A program made the translations under genes and the position numbers. Below are positions 6,358 to 6,845 of a stretch of DNA of 6,845 nucleotides, in pieces; within the stretch, counting starts at the first letter, position 1; each line of letters starts with the position of its first letter. Source of the stretch: Flavobacteriia bacterium (GTDB taxonomy: Bacteria > Bacteroidota > Bacteroidia > Flavobacteriales > Flavobacteriaceae); assembly GCA_003973375.1 (NCBI GenBank), contig QNYL01000279.1, positions 1-6,845 of the forward strand, written 5' to 3'. The notes beneath the pieces are model-generated. The model saw nothing but the letters and a program-made list of their open reading frames with translations. It was not told the DNA's origin and ran no database searches.

Positions 6358-6367
6358 AATGATCATT
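6358..6367. promoter_or_regulatory. 10-bp palindrome in the divergent intergenic region
   Basis: AATGATCATT is a perfect 10-bp palindrome lying between the start codons of the minus-strand membrane protein (85 bp away) and the reductase (66 bp away). It is a possible shared operator. No convincing Bacteroidota -33/-7 pair could be assigned to either gene in this A/T-rich spacer, and a 10-bp palindrome is weak evidence alone. Confidence 0.2.
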
Positions 6368-6433
6368 AAAAGGATTTTTAAAAAAAAATGTTTATAGAAA
6401 TGTGTACTTTTATAAGGATTTAAAAATTAAAAG

Positions 6434-6845
6434 ATGAATACAGACTATATTCCTGCACAAAACCGATATGATAAAATGATCTACAGAAGATCGGGTAACA
6501 GTGGTGTTTTATTGCCTGCAATCTCTTTGGGTCTGTGGCATAATTTTGGCTTTGTTGATGTTTTTGCAAATTTCAGGAAAACCATCAGAACTGCTTTTGA
6601 TCACGGAATAACACATTTTGATCTGGCCAATAATTACGGTCCGCCCTATGGTTCTGCTGAAGTGAATTTTGGTAAGATCTTAAAACTCGACCTGATGAGG
6701 TTTCGAGATGAACTCTTTATCAGTTCAAAGGCCGGTTATGATATGTGGCCGGGCCCTTATGGAAACTTTGGCTCAAGAAAATACCTGATTGCCAGTTGTG
6801 ATCAGAGTTTAAAAAGGATGGGGCTGGATTATGTAGATGTTTTTT
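6434..6845 (+). CDS. gpr: L-glyceraldehyde 3-phosphate reductase (YghZ/Gpr-type aldo/keto reductase), 3'-partial
   Basis: This is a cytoplasmic NADPH-dependent aldo/keto reductase that, in the characterised E. coli protein (YghZ, now Gpr), reduces L-glyceraldehyde 3-phosphate and detoxifies related aldehydes. The first 137 residues are present and the gene runs off the right edge. The resemblance is close throughout: SLGLWHNFG (31-39), GITHFDLANNYGPP (58-71), SKAGYDMWPGPYG (98-110), GSRKYLIAS (113-121) and DQSLKRMGLDYVDVF (123-137) are near-identical to what I recall of the E. coli sequence. Three of the four catalytic tetrad residues are visible, D63, Y68 and K99; the His lies just beyond the edge. 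The start at ATG 6434 is supported by an in-frame TAA at 6428-6430. It is transcribed divergently from the membrane-protein gene. Confidence 0.93.
   Translation, partial: MNTDYIPAQNRYDKMIYRRSGNSGVLLPAISLGLWHNFGFVDVFANFRKTIRTAFDHGITHFDLANNYGPPYGSAEVNFGKILKLDLMRFRDELFISSKAGYDMWPGPYGNFGSRKYLIASCDQSLKRMGLDYVDVF

Noticed and set aside
1..6845. A CRISPR array, tRNA, riboswitch or phage-defence system
   Set aside because: No regularly spaced direct repeats, cloverleaf-like segments, aptamer-like leaders or defence-protein motifs were seen by eye on either strand.

Overview
The window looks like chromosomal DNA of a Bacteroidota bacterium, most likely of the Flavobacteriia. It is AT-rich, its genes lack Shine-Dalgarno sites and are preceded by A/T-rich leaders, it encodes lipoproteins with Cys-Asn-Asn after the lipobox, and it carries a TlpA-like thioredoxin of a type common in that phylum. 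This placement is an inference from style, not from a marker gene.

Layout. (1) At 1-502 is the C-terminal part of a TlpA/ResA-type thioredoxin protein whose start lies off the left edge. (2) At 503-1079 is a decayed stretch. It holds the 5' end of an IS982-like transposase on the minus strand, a perfect 13-bp inverted repeat, a possible relic of a second thioredoxin-like gene, and two palindromes just before the next operon. (3) At 1080-4805 are two adjacent plus-strand genes for YtcJ-type amidohydrolase lipoproteins, 18 bp apart and almost certainly co-transcribed. (4) At about 4874-5431 is a GNAT acetyltransferase that probably starts at TTG and ends in a GC-rich terminator/repeat. (5) At 5691-6272 on the minus strand is a small two-helix membrane protein of unknown function. 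(6) From 6434 to the right edge, divergent from it, is the start of an L-glyceraldehyde-3-phosphate reductase (YghZ/Gpr) of the aldo/keto reductase superfamily.

The most notable object is the first amidohydrolase. After the normal end of the enzyme fold it carries about 80 extra residues with the hallmarks of a cystatin, the papain-family cysteine protease inhibitor: a Gly-Gly near the start, a helix, then QVVAG followed by NY. The second amidohydrolase, which shares the same N-terminal domain, stops exactly where the extension begins. This suggests a cell-envelope metallo-hydrolase with a built-in protease-inhibitor module. The two enzymes share about 77% identity over the 64 residues up to the HxH metal motif but look strongly diverged after it, so they probably act on different substrates. 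I see no CRISPR array, tRNA, rRNA or complete mobile element.
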